Shown in pieces: positions 1-5,546 of a stretch of 12,791 nucleotides of DNA. The stretch lies in NCBI GenBank assembly GCA_938028585.1, contig CALIZH010000131.1, positions 1 to 12,791 of the forward strand. The letters run 5' to 3'. The stretch comes from an uncultured Actinomyces sp. (GTDB lineage: Bacteria > Actinomycetota > Actinomycetes > Actinomycetales > Actinomycetaceae). A program made the position numbers and the translations under genes. The notes below the pieces were generated by a model. It saw only the letters and a list, made by a program, of their open reading frames with translations. It was not told where the DNA came from and searched no databases. The stretch's first letter is position 1, and the number at the start of each line of letters is the position of its first letter.

Positions 1-50
1 ACCACACAGCATTTCGAGTGCTGCACCTTCGGCCGCTCGGACACGCTACC
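1..50 (-). tRNA. tRNA-Ser (anticodon CGA), partial, cut by the left edge
   Basis: Read on the minus strand from 50 downwards, the sequence has the 5' half of a bacterial serine tRNA: a 7-nt acceptor strand GGTAGCG (50-44), TG at tRNA positions 8-9, the D-arm TCCGAGCGGCCGAAGG typical of actinobacterial tRNA-Ser, and a perfect 5-bp anticodon stem CAGCA/TGCTG closing the loop CTCGAAA. The anticodon is CGA (window bases 14-16), which reads the UCG codon. The variable arm begins just before the edge; the T-arm and acceptor 3' strand lie outside the window. A good promoter lies just upstream. Only about the first 50 bases are seen, so the isotype rests on the anticodon and the D-arm. Confidence 0.88.
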
Positions 51-60
51 TCGGCACCCC

Positions 61-89
61 ACAATAGCGGATCTGGCAGGATGGGGCAA
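61..89 (-). promoter_or_regulatory. Promoter of the tRNA-Ser gene
   Basis: On the minus strand, TTGCCC (89-84) and TATTGT (66-61) are separated by exactly 17 bases, and the -10 box ends 10 bases before the tRNA 5' end. Each box matches the sigma-70/SigA consensus at 4 of 6 positions. It is divergent from the sterol-carrier-family gene that starts at 129. Confidence 0.6.
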
Positions 90-116
90 TTCCACGCCAA
101 CATAGACGAAGCGACC

Positions 117-122
117 TAGACT
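117..122 (+). promoter_or_regulatory. -10 box for a leaderless transcript
   Basis: TAGACT (TANNNT) lies exactly 6 bases before the ATG at 129, and there is no Shine-Dalgarno sequence. This is the layout of leaderless actinobacterial mRNAs, in which transcription begins on the A of the start codon. The same box and spacing occur before the GTG at 906. No good -35 is visible. Confidence 0.55.
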
Positions 123-128
123 GACGAC

Positions 129-506
129 ATGGCAAAACGGCGTATCGATCCAGCAGAAGGCCACACCGCGCTCCTCACGTGGTACCGCGCCCCAGAAAGC
201 GCTACACGACAAACTCTCTTCACCGCAGTGCGCTACACGCTTGAAGAAATTGCCGAACTTCACCCCGGTCGCGCCGTCGAGCTCCGCGTCCCCCCGGCCG
301 GTGCGACGCAAATCCTCCCGGGTACAACTCACCGCCGAGGGACTCCCCCGGCGGTGATCGAAATGTCGCCACGCACATGGCTGGAACTCGCCTGCGGCCT
401 GCTCACATGGGAGGACGCCTCCAACGCAAACCAACTTCAGGCCTCGGGACAGCGCACCGACCTATCGGCCTACCTTCCGCTATTCCCAAACCTGCGCGCA
501 GACTGA
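129..506 (+). CDS. Sterol carrier family protein (SCP2-like), small actinobacterial type
   Basis: A 125-residue soluble protein with no signal peptide or membrane segment. It resembles the short actinobacterial family annotated as 'sterol carrier family protein', often found near purF: N-terminal KRRIDPAE, the region around residues 43-60 with RAVELRVPPAGATQ, HRRGTPPAVIEM (about 68-79), then TWLELA..L.TWEDA and a C-terminal ASGQRTDLSAYLPL. The SCP2 fold forms a hydrophobic pocket for lipids, but the ligand of this family is not established. The start is set by the leaderless layout (TAGACT, 6 bases, ATG). Its stop is one base from the stop of the convergent DUF4235 gene, leaving no room for a terminator between them. 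Recognition is from memory of the family pattern. Confidence 0.85.
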   Translation: MAKRRIDPAEGHTALLTWYRAPESATRQTLFTAVRYTLEEIAELHPGRAVELRVPPAGATQILPGTTHRRGTPPAVIEMSPRTWLELACGLLTWEDASNANQLQASGQRTDLSAYLPLFPNLRAD

Positions 507-507
507 C

Positions 508-801
508 TCAGGCCTCGATAGCCGGATTCTGAATCTGGTCAAGGACCTGCGCGACCCCCTCAACAGGAGCAAACCACTTATTAGTGCGGTTCACGACGCC
601 CCGCTGGGCGATCGCTGCGATAGCTGCAGAAACCGCGGCAAAAGCGACCACGGAAACCAAGGATGCCGTGCCATCATCATCTTGAGGTGCGGCCTGACCG
701 GTCACAGCCTTCCACCCCAGCTCCGCGGCTTTTCCGGCCACGAAACCGACGGCCATCGACAGCCCTGCGGTAATGAGTTTCTGGCTAAGACTGCTTCCCA
801 T
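508..801 (-). CDS. DUF4235 domain membrane protein
   Basis: A 97-residue protein matching DUF4235, a small actinobacterial membrane family of unknown function. Visible features are a first hydrophobic segment (about residues 8-24), then the family-like stretch GKAAELGWKAVTGQ (23-36), a short acidic linker QDDDG (40-44), a second hydrophobic segment (about 48-65), and a polar C-terminus. The start is the ATG at 801, preceded by AAGGAG at 807-812 with 5-base spacing. In-frame extension to 846 is possible but would place that site inside the gene. It converges with the sterol-carrier-family gene (1-base gap) and diverges from the lipoprotein gene at 906. An ATCGA-ACAC-TCGAT inverted repeat at 825-838 lies just upstream. 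Confidence 0.85.
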   Translation of the reverse strand: MGSSLSQKLITAGLSMAVGFVAGKAAELGWKAVTGQAAPQDDDGTASLVSVVAFAAVSAAIAAIAQRGVVNRTNKWFAPVEGVAQVLDQIQNPAIEA

Positions 802-893
802 GATGACTCCTTGCGTCAGATAGCATCGAACACTCGATACTGACATTTTGCCCTATCACCGCGGGAATATCTCTCCTTCCATGCACTATTGCT

Positions 894-899
894 TAGACT
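894..899 (+). promoter_or_regulatory. -10 box for a leaderless transcript starting at GTG 906
   Basis: TAGACT followed by exactly 6 bases and then GTG, with no Shine-Dalgarno sequence. Both hexamer and spacing are identical to those before the ATG at 129. A good -35 is not visible. This box decides the start of the lipoprotein gene. Confidence 0.55.
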
Positions 900-905
900 G
901 GTACG

Positions 906-1934
906 GTGCGAAAGACCAAGACCGCCTCCCCGACCGCCCAACGCTCAGCGCATCTGCGCCGCCTCAGCATCACGCTCCTTGGCGCGCTAGCCCTCAGCGC
1001 GTGTTCTCCCTCCATCCCACAGGGAGCACAGTGGACAGATGACCCCTTCCGCACAGACTCAACGTCTTCGGCTCAGGGAACCACGGCCTCGACAACGAAG
1101 AACCGCGCGACCACGGGCAATACCGACGGGATTCCACGAGGAAGCGGAACCCTACGCGTCGCTTACGCGCCGGGCTGGCAACTTCCCACTGATTACGTCT
1201 CTGCTTTCGAGGCCGCCAGCGGCTACACCGTCGAGCAGAGCGAGTACACTCCGAATGCTTCGCAAAATGCCGACGTCATCTTTGGCGTCGATTCAAAACA
1301 AGCTGCAGCTTTGGGCACGCTAATCCCCGTCGGCAATGACCCGGTTTGCGCATGGGCTGATCGCTCATGGTTCTCCGCAAATAGCAAGGCACTCCCCTCT
1401 TCACTCAAGGATCTTTCCTCGGCAAACTTCGCCCCTCTGACTGCGATTCCTTCCCAGGATTCCGAGGCCGGCGCCGCGTTTGCTGCGAAAGCCAGCTCAG
1501 TCCTCGGCGAGGACTACGAGGACTGGAAAGAAAACCTGAACGACGCGCATTCGATCTCTTCCTCCGCGGAGGAAGCCTTGGGACAGTGGACCGCTACCCT
1601 TGCGGATGATCGCCTTTCACTCATCTCGGGTGCGACCAGCGCGCAGGGCTCCCACCAGCGTCCGATCCTGATCTGGGATGCGCGCTTGGCGGTTGCTGCA
1701 GCCTCCAATACCGGCACCGAAAGCCGCGCCGAGGCTATCCCTGGGACCTGCGTGGATTCAACCGTTTCAGCCGCAGTCCCGCAGTCTTCTTCGAATTCCG
1801 AGGCCGTTCACTCCTTCCAAGCATTCCTCGAATCCCAGCTGGGGAAGAATGCCGCGGCCTATGCGGGACTTGCCTATAACGATGGAGTGCCCGAGGACTC
1901 GCAGGCCGCGTGGTTCATGAAGCCGGTGAAGTAG
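906..1934 (+). CDS. ThiB-like substrate-binding lipoprotein
   Basis: A 342-residue exported lipoprotein. The N-terminus has a basic region (HLRR, 16-19), a hydrophobic core and a lipobox LSAC with the acylated Cys at residue 33. A Ser/Thr-rich tether (about 41-80) follows, then a periplasmic-binding-protein-like body: TLRVAYAPGW (82-91), YVSAFEAASGYTVE (97-110), NADVIFGVDS (121-130), LPSSLKDL (163-170) and a late segment around residues 299-309. These match the layout of ThiB and related iron/thiamine-type binding proteins, in which a 'DVVFGVD' segment precedes 'P.SL.DL'. The ligand cannot be read from sequence. No ABC permease or ATPase gene is adjacent, so it is an orphan here. The start is GTG, supported by TAGACT 6 bases upstream. 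Its last 20 bases overlap the 3' end of the convergent LssY-domain gene. Confidence 0.8.
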   Translation: MRKTKTASPTAQRSAHLRRLSITLLGALALSACSPSIPQGAQWTDDPFRTDSTSSAQGTTASTTKNRATTGNTDGIPRGSGTLRVAYAPGWQLPTDYVSAFEAASGYTVEQSEYTPNASQNADVIFGVDSKQAAALGTLIPVGNDPVCAWADRSWFSANSKALPSSLKDLSSANFAPLTAIPSQDSEAGAAFAAKASSVLGEDYEDWKENLNDAHSISSSAEEALGQWTATLADDRLSLISGATSAQGSHQRPILIWDARLAVAAASNTGTESRAEAIPGTCVDSTVSAAVPQSSSNSEAVHSFQAFLESQLGKNAAAYAGLAYNDGVPEDSQAAWFMKPVK

Positions 1935-3390
1935 GCAGGACGCCTGCAACCTTTGCTTTCGCCTGAAGCCGTTCTTTCTTACGCTCTCTGACCCATTGGT
2001 GGCATGCGCGCGCTGAAAGAGCCAATAGGGCAAGCACTCCCAAAGACGAACGGATCAGCGTCATCAAGACGATGTGAGTCGCACCTGAACTGGCAATATC
2101 TGCAGCGCCGAAAATAATGTCGGCACTCAGGGCCGTCAGAAGAATAATTCGAGCACGAGGGTGACCATTCCATGTCATGACAGCAGTAATGATTTCCATG
2201 ACAAGAAGGATCAAGGTTACAAAAGCGACAATCAGCCTCATCGTCAAAATGTAGATTTGCTCATCGGCGACATCATCAATGCCGATGACATTAAGCGCGA
2301 TGTATTTCCAGGGATTTTGAAGGACTAGATAGGTCTGGAACAGCTCGGTTGCAAACATGAGGGCAACCAGGACCATACCGACAACCAGTTGGACTGGGCG
2401 CTGGCGATCTGCTTGAGAATCGACATCATGGGCATCTGCCATTTCATGGGCATCATCATCATTGGGCTCAACGTCTTGAACATCCAATAGGTACAGATCG
2501 CCATCGGTGATGACGCGGTCCCCACCACCATTTTTATCGTGGTAGGAACTGAAGAAATCGGGAAGAATCTCAAGCTCTGCCGCGGGGTTAGCGAAGAGGA
2601 CATCATCGACAATGAAGTTGCGCTCGATGTCGATATCGGCATCGATCTTATGGGTGATTTGGAAGGTCAAAAGACTCAATCCGACAGCACGATCAAAGGT
2701 TCCCGCTGCAAGCCATTCGACGCGACGACCACCCGGAAGAACCCAGCCATCAGGCGTCCGCCAAAAACGCACGTGATGGCGTTCTGAAGAACGTCCAGGA
2801 ACCGCTTTTTGGTAGGCAAAGTCCTGCTTACGCCCAAAGAGTACAAGGTTTGAAACTGGCGCAGCATCGTAGCTTCTTCGACTGATGAAGGCCCGTATCA
2901 CTCGAAAAACTGTCTGGGGCGTAATCGGGTCAGCACGTACCCATCCGGCAGCGGTCATGGCAGCGTGAATATCGATCTCGCTACCAACAAGAGCAAGGTT
3001 CACTGGGTCACCGAGGAGACCATCAGCAGTCCTGGTTCGACCAATGAAATAGTCGGGAACATACAGCCACGTGAGCAACTGATGGATTCTGGGAAGTGCG
3101 AGGTAAGCGGTAACTGCCCAGCAAATCAGGAACCACGCAATAGCGGTAGGTTTGAGTTTGATTGACCCCGCCAAGAAAACGTAGGCGAGCCACAGTGTTG
3201 CCACACCAGAGAAGATAAAGAACAAGGCATCGACAACATCATCGAAACCCCAGTCGCGGTCCTGCGTAAACGAGAGTTTGTCAGATGCACGCTGGTAGAC
3301 AGGGGGTTTCTGGGGACGCGGGCGCGAATGAGCGGAGGCGTTTTCGCCTTCATAGTTCGACTCAATGGCCGATACGTGATTCTCGCTCAT
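1915..3390 (-). CDS. Membrane protein with LssY C-terminal (LssY_C) domain
   Basis: A 491-residue integral membrane protein. A polar, disordered N-terminus (1-45) is followed by two predicted membrane helices (about 55-77 and 83-102). An LssY_C domain covers about residues 127-265, with the family-like motifs DPVNLALVGS (128-137), APVSNLVLFGRKQD (177-190), HHVRFW (205-210), TFDRAVGLS (231-239) and ITHKIDADIDIERNFIVDD (245-263). An acidic linker (about 303-329, Asp-rich with several His) leads to about four more hydrophobic helices (333-356, 382-405, 415-432, 440-462) and a basic tail. LssY_C takes its name from a Legionella secretion-associated protein; its biochemical role is not settled. 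The ATG at 3390 has GAGGAAGG at 3394-3401. A possible -10, TAGGCT, lies at 3428-3423 without a clear -35. The 3' end overlaps the convergent lipoprotein gene by 20 bases. Confidence 0.88.
   Translation of the reverse strand: MSENHVSAIESNYEGENASAHSRPRPQKPPVYQRASDKLSFTQDRDWGFDDVVDALFFIFSGVATLWLAYVFLAGSIKLKPTAIAWFLICWAVTAYLALPRIHQLLTWLYVPDYFIGRTRTADGLLGDPVNLALVGSEIDIHAAMTAAGWVRADPITPQTVFRVIRAFISRRSYDAAPVSNLVLFGRKQDFAYQKAVPGRSSERHHVRFWRTPDGWVLPGGRRVEWLAAGTFDRAVGLSLLTFQITHKIDADIDIERNFIVDDVLFANPAAELEILPDFFSSYHDKNGGGDRVITDGDLYLLDVQDVEPNDDDAHEMADAHDVDSQADRQRPVQLVVGMVLVALMFATELFQTYLVLQNPWKYIALNVIGIDDVADEQIYILTMRLIVAFVTLILLVMEIITAVMTWNGHPRARIILLTALSADIIFGAADIASSGATHIVLMTLIRSSLGVLALLALSARACHQWVRERKKERLQAKAKVAGVLPTSPAS
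1935..1960 (+). terminator. Weak candidate terminator after the lipoprotein gene
   Basis: Directly after the TAG stop (1932-1934) lies GCAGG-ACG-CCTGC (1935-1947), a 5-bp GC-rich hairpin, followed by AACCTTTGCTTTC. The U-run is broken and the stem is short, and the site lies inside the last codons of the opposing LssY-domain gene, so this is tentative. Confidence 0.3.
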
Positions 3391-3545
3391 GTCCCTTCCT
3401 CATGCGTAGACGTGTAGCCACAAGCCTAGTCTGAGAAGGCTCATCCTTCCGCTTTTCTGGGAGTCTGCATTTTCATCATTTGGAGCTCGACTGCGCAGTT
3501 TTTCTGAGCTGATGTCATTGCTAAAAGACTTAACAAGAAGAGATT

Positions 3546-3580
3546 GAGGGCGCCCGGAAAGAGACTCAACAGGCGCCCTC
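3546..3580 (-). terminator. Terminator-like hairpin upstream of the LssY-domain gene
   Basis: GAGGGCGCC (3546-3554) and GGCGCCCTC (3572-3580) form a perfect 9-bp GC-rich stem with a 17-base loop. Read on the minus strand it is followed by AATCTCTTCTTGTTAAG, a pyrimidine-rich, imperfect U-run. It lies about 155 bases before the LssY-domain start codon, so it could end a small RNA or attenuate the leader. Confidence 0.45.
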
Positions 3581-3605
3581 GTGGAGACGCAGAATGTCAG
3601 GGGGT

Positions 3606-3646
3606 GTTTCTCGTCTCCGCTCCTCACGTTAGCGCCGACGAGAAAC
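3606..3646. other. Strong inverted repeat (RNA hairpin candidate)
   Basis: GTTTCTCGTC (3606-3615) and GACGAGAAAC (3637-3646) are a perfect 10-bp inverted repeat. Inside it, CGCT (3618-3621) pairs with AGCG (3631-3634) after a 2x2 internal loop, giving a compound hairpin with a 9-base apical loop. In the minus-strand transcript it lies 25 bases before the terminator-like hairpin at 3580-3546, which suggests one structured RNA. Confidence 0.45.
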
Positions 3647-3791
3647 CATTCGAAGGTTTTTACTTCTGTGTTTTTCTCGAGATTTTCCCTTAAATAAGAA
3701 GGTATCGAGCATATGTGACAACCATGTCTACCGAAATAAAACAGGGTGATGCGATTTGAACAAAATTGGCAAACCAACACCCGTGACACAC

Positions 3792-3848
3792 AAATAAAAC
3801 ACCCTCCAGCCTTAAAAAGGACTTTAGTCCCATTCTTGGCTGAAGGGT
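3792..3848 (-). terminator. Rho-independent terminator of the FMN reductase-family gene
   Basis: On the minus strand, 3848-3838 and 3811-3801 pair over 11 bp with a single G-U wobble; in the plus-strand RNA the same position would be an A-C mismatch, so the structure favours the minus direction. The 26-base loop contains its own small hairpin (GGAC-TAAA-GTCC, 3830-3819). The stem is followed by GTTTTATTTG. It starts 25 bases after the gene's stop codon at 3873-3875. Confidence 0.75.
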
Positions 3849-3872
3849 TGTTTAATTCAGCGAACTCTGCGC

Positions 3873-4421
3873 TTAGGCGTGCTTACGAATGTAGTCTGCG
3901 AACGCCTCGATAGCTGACTTCACGAATCCCTGAGTCGTCGCATCAATGAAGCGACCATCTTCGCCGATGTCCTCATGCGAGATCTTCATGTAGACCTCGG
4001 GCTGTGTCATCAGCAAGGGGTTGAAGAACTCAAGAGTCTGACGGGTTGCAATCTGCCCAATAGCAGCACCGACCGATCCCATGGACGCGCCCACGACGTA
4101 AACAGGCTTACCACCGATAGGGTTGGATCCCCACGGACGACCAAACCAGTCGATAGCATTCTTCAGACCACCAGGAATCGAGCGGTCATACTCGGGGGTT
4201 GCAATCAAAACCGCGTCGGCGTCTTCAAGGATCTTCTTGAAGTCCGTGGCAATTTGCGGGTAGTTCGCATCGTAATCAGGGCTGTACAGCGGCAGCTTCG
4301 AGAAATCAGCCTCAACAAATTCCAGATCAGCGGGAGCATCGGCAATCATCGCACCAAGCAGTTTGCGGTTAATGGAGGTCGACGACAGCGAACCGATGAT
4401 GTAAGCGACCTTGTAAGTCAT
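3873..4421 (-). CDS. NADPH-dependent FMN reductase-family flavoprotein
   Basis: A 182-residue cytoplasmic flavodoxin-fold protein of usual length for the family. From the ATG at 4421, it has the opening strand YKVAYIIGS (3-11) and the FMN phosphate-binding loop GSLSSTSINRKL (10-21). The signature TPEYDRSIPGGLKNAIDW (75-92) is the classic 'TPEYN.S.PG.LKN.IDW' with Asp in place of Asn, and GKPVYVVGASMGSVGA (104-119) contacts flavin. Members reduce FMN, quinones, azo dyes or chromate with NAD(P)H; the physiological substrate is not predictable. An in-frame ATG at 4469 has a stronger site (GGGAGG at 4475-4480, 5-base spacing) and would add 16 residues; I prefer 4421 because the family begins right at the first beta strand. 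A strong terminator follows. Whether it is read through from the TPR-like gene 102 bases upstream is unclear. Confidence 0.9.
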   Translation of the reverse strand: MTYKVAYIIGSLSSTSINRKLLGAMIADAPADLEFVEADFSKLPLYSPDYDANYPQIATDFKKILEDADAVLIATPEYDRSIPGGLKNAIDWFGRPWGSNPIGGKPVYVVGASMGSVGAAIGQIATRQTLEFFNPLLMTQPEVYMKISHEDIGEDGRFIDATTQGFVKSAIEAFADYIRKHA

Positions 4422-4523
4422 AGGACAAGCCTTTCTTTCAGGAGCCGCATCGAGCAGCACTGCAGGCATAAACGCCTCCCAGTTTCAGGTTTATTCCGAC
4501 CTAAGACCTAGATCACAGAAGAT

Positions 4524-5546
4524 TTACCAGGCGCCAGTACCACCGGTTCCGCGTTTGCGATCTTTGTTCTGACGCTCCTCGCGATCGGTTTGTTCCTGAC
4601 GCTTTTGCATCTCTTCACGCTTCGCGCGTTGCTCTTTGGTCTCTCCCTGATAAGGATCTTTGGACTTATCTTGGTTTTGTTTGTCCTTATCCTTGTCCTG
4701 GTTTTGCTTGTCTTTATCCTTGTTGTCTTGGTTCTGCTTATCTTTGTCTTGGTTCTGCTTGTCCTTATCCTGATTCTGTTTGTCTTTATCCTTGTCTTTG
4801 TCCTGCTTGTCCTGGTTCTGAGCCTGCTGCTGCTTTTGCTGAGCACGATCATGAGCCTTGTCAGCATCGGCACCGCCACCGCCACCCTGCTGATTCTGGT
4901 TCTGCTGATTCTGCGTCGAGGACGCGGACTGACACGGGGCCACAACCTCGCCCATTTCTTTATAAATTTCAGCAGCGCGCGCACGATCCGTACTCATCGC
5001 CGCATCGCCCTGCTTTTCCAACGCAAGCGCCAAATTCATTCTGACGGTGCACTCATAGGAGTAGGTCTCAATTCGACCGTCCTCGATCTGCTTCGCCTTC
5101 GGAACCCGGTCCCAAGCAATGCGCAACTCAGCGACGGCCTCGTCAGGATGATCAAGCTTCACATGCTGCGTCCCCGCGTTGTAATGCGCAACCCAGCTGG
5201 CAGGGCCAAGATCTCCCCAATAAATCTGCCGTGAATAGGAGTTCAGCGCCCCCTCATTATTCCCCGCGCGCACACTGCGACCCGTATTCCATGCCCACAA
5301 CGGCAGGACGGTCATATAAATTCCGACAGCTAGCGCAACCACAACAATGGGGAGAGACCACCACAGAGGGCGCAATAGCTTCCCATTGCGTCGCGGTTTC
5401 TCCGCCTCGTTCCTCTTTGCCGAGGCCGGGGTTGCGCTGGGGGCACCATCTCCGGTTTGAGTGCCAGCGACGGCCTCGCCATCTGCAGGAGGCTGATAGA
5501 AAGCGGTAGGACGCTGTTCCTTATCGCTGCGGCGCTTAAATCGCAC
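4524..5546 (-). CDS. One-TM, TPR-like protein of the MoxR/VWA cluster with charged repeat tail
   Basis: A 340-residue protein. A basic, Pro/Ala-rich N-terminus (1-60, presumably cytoplasmic) precedes one membrane helix (about 62-83). A helical region (about 92-205) resembles tetratricopeptide repeats: GNNEGALNSY, WVAHYNAGTQHVKLDHPDEAVAELRIAWDRVP, and MNLALALEKQGDAA...RAAEIYKEMGEVV. Then come a Gln/Asn/Gly stretch (about 210-227), a DKDKQNQ-type repeat tract (246-297), a charged coil and a Gly-Thr-Gly-Ala-Trp end. By position and architecture it corresponds to the TPR component (BatC-like) of MoxR/VWA operons, thought to be a scaffold for VWA proteins; this is inferred. The start is GTG with AGGAGG (5556-5551) 4 bases away, and it overlaps the end of VWA2 by 11 bases, implying translational coupling. 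No clear terminator follows it. Confidence 0.85.
   Translation of the reverse strand: MRFKRRSDKEQRPTAFYQPPADGEAVAGTQTGDGAPSATPASAKRNEAEKPRRNGKLLRPLWWSLPIVVVALAVGIYMTVLPLWAWNTGRSVRAGNNEGALNSYSRQIYWGDLGPASWVAHYNAGTQHVKLDHPDEAVAELRIAWDRVPKAKQIEDGRIETYSYECTVRMNLALALEKQGDAAMSTDRARAAEIYKEMGEVVAPCQSASSTQNQQNQNQQGGGGGADADKAHDRAQQKQQQAQNQDKQDKDKDKDKQNQDKDKQNQDKDKQNQDNKDKDKQNQDKDKDKQNQDKSKDPYQGETKEQRAKREEMQKRQEQTDREERQNKDRKRGTGGTGAW
4656..4811 (-). repeat. Degenerate in-frame repeat coding for (DK)2-3QNQ units
   Basis: Inside the TPR-like gene, residues 246-297 consist of about five units built from Asp-Lys pairs followed by Gln-Asn-Gln (7-10 residues each). At DNA level the units differ at many synonymous sites (AAA/AAG, CAA/CAG, GAT/GAC), so the protein repeat is much more regular than the DNA repeat. 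The opposite strand is therefore rich in CTT/GTC/TTG codons and gives a spurious hydrophobic frame (4590-5234). Confidence 0.8.

Larger units (their letters stand above)
3391..3791. other. Long non-coding interval with structured elements
   Basis: About 400 bases between the FMN reductase terminator and the LssY-domain gene hold no convincing gene and look more AT-rich than the flanking genes. Two strong inverted repeats (3546-3580 and 3606-3646) lie in the middle. A 129-codon open frame on the minus strand (3789-3400) has no ribosome binding site and mixed codon use including several rare codons (AGA, ATA, TTA, AGG), so I do not call it. The interval could hold a long 5' leader of the LssY-domain gene or a small RNA. 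Confidence 0.5.

Noticed and set aside
906..1010. Twin-arginine signal in the lipoprotein (HLRRLSI)
   Set aside because: The residues after RR do not fit the S/T-R-R-x-F-L-K pattern; the segment is an ordinary Sec lipoprotein signal with a lipobox at Cys33.
848..1042. Plus-strand frame overlapping the lipoprotein start
   Set aside because: Different frame, no supporting start signals, and it contradicts the clear lipoprotein signal peptide beginning at 906.
3400..3789. 129-codon open frame on the minus strand with two CxxC pairs near its N-terminus, ending 9 bases before the LssY-domain start
   Set aside because: No ribosome binding site, codon use is mixed with rare codons, composition is AT-rich, and the frame runs through both hairpins. 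The CxxC spacing alone is not enough.
4422..4523. Possible terminator between the TPR-like gene and the FMN reductase gene
   Set aside because: Only a 4-bp AGGT/ACCT pairing is visible, with no U-run; not supportable.
4590..5234. 214-codon plus-strand frame of very hydrophobic Leu/Val/Ile composition
   Set aside because: It is the antisense of the Asp/Lys/Gln/Asn repeat tract of the TPR-like gene; the hydrophobicity is a by-product of reverse-complementing GAC/AAG/CAG codons.
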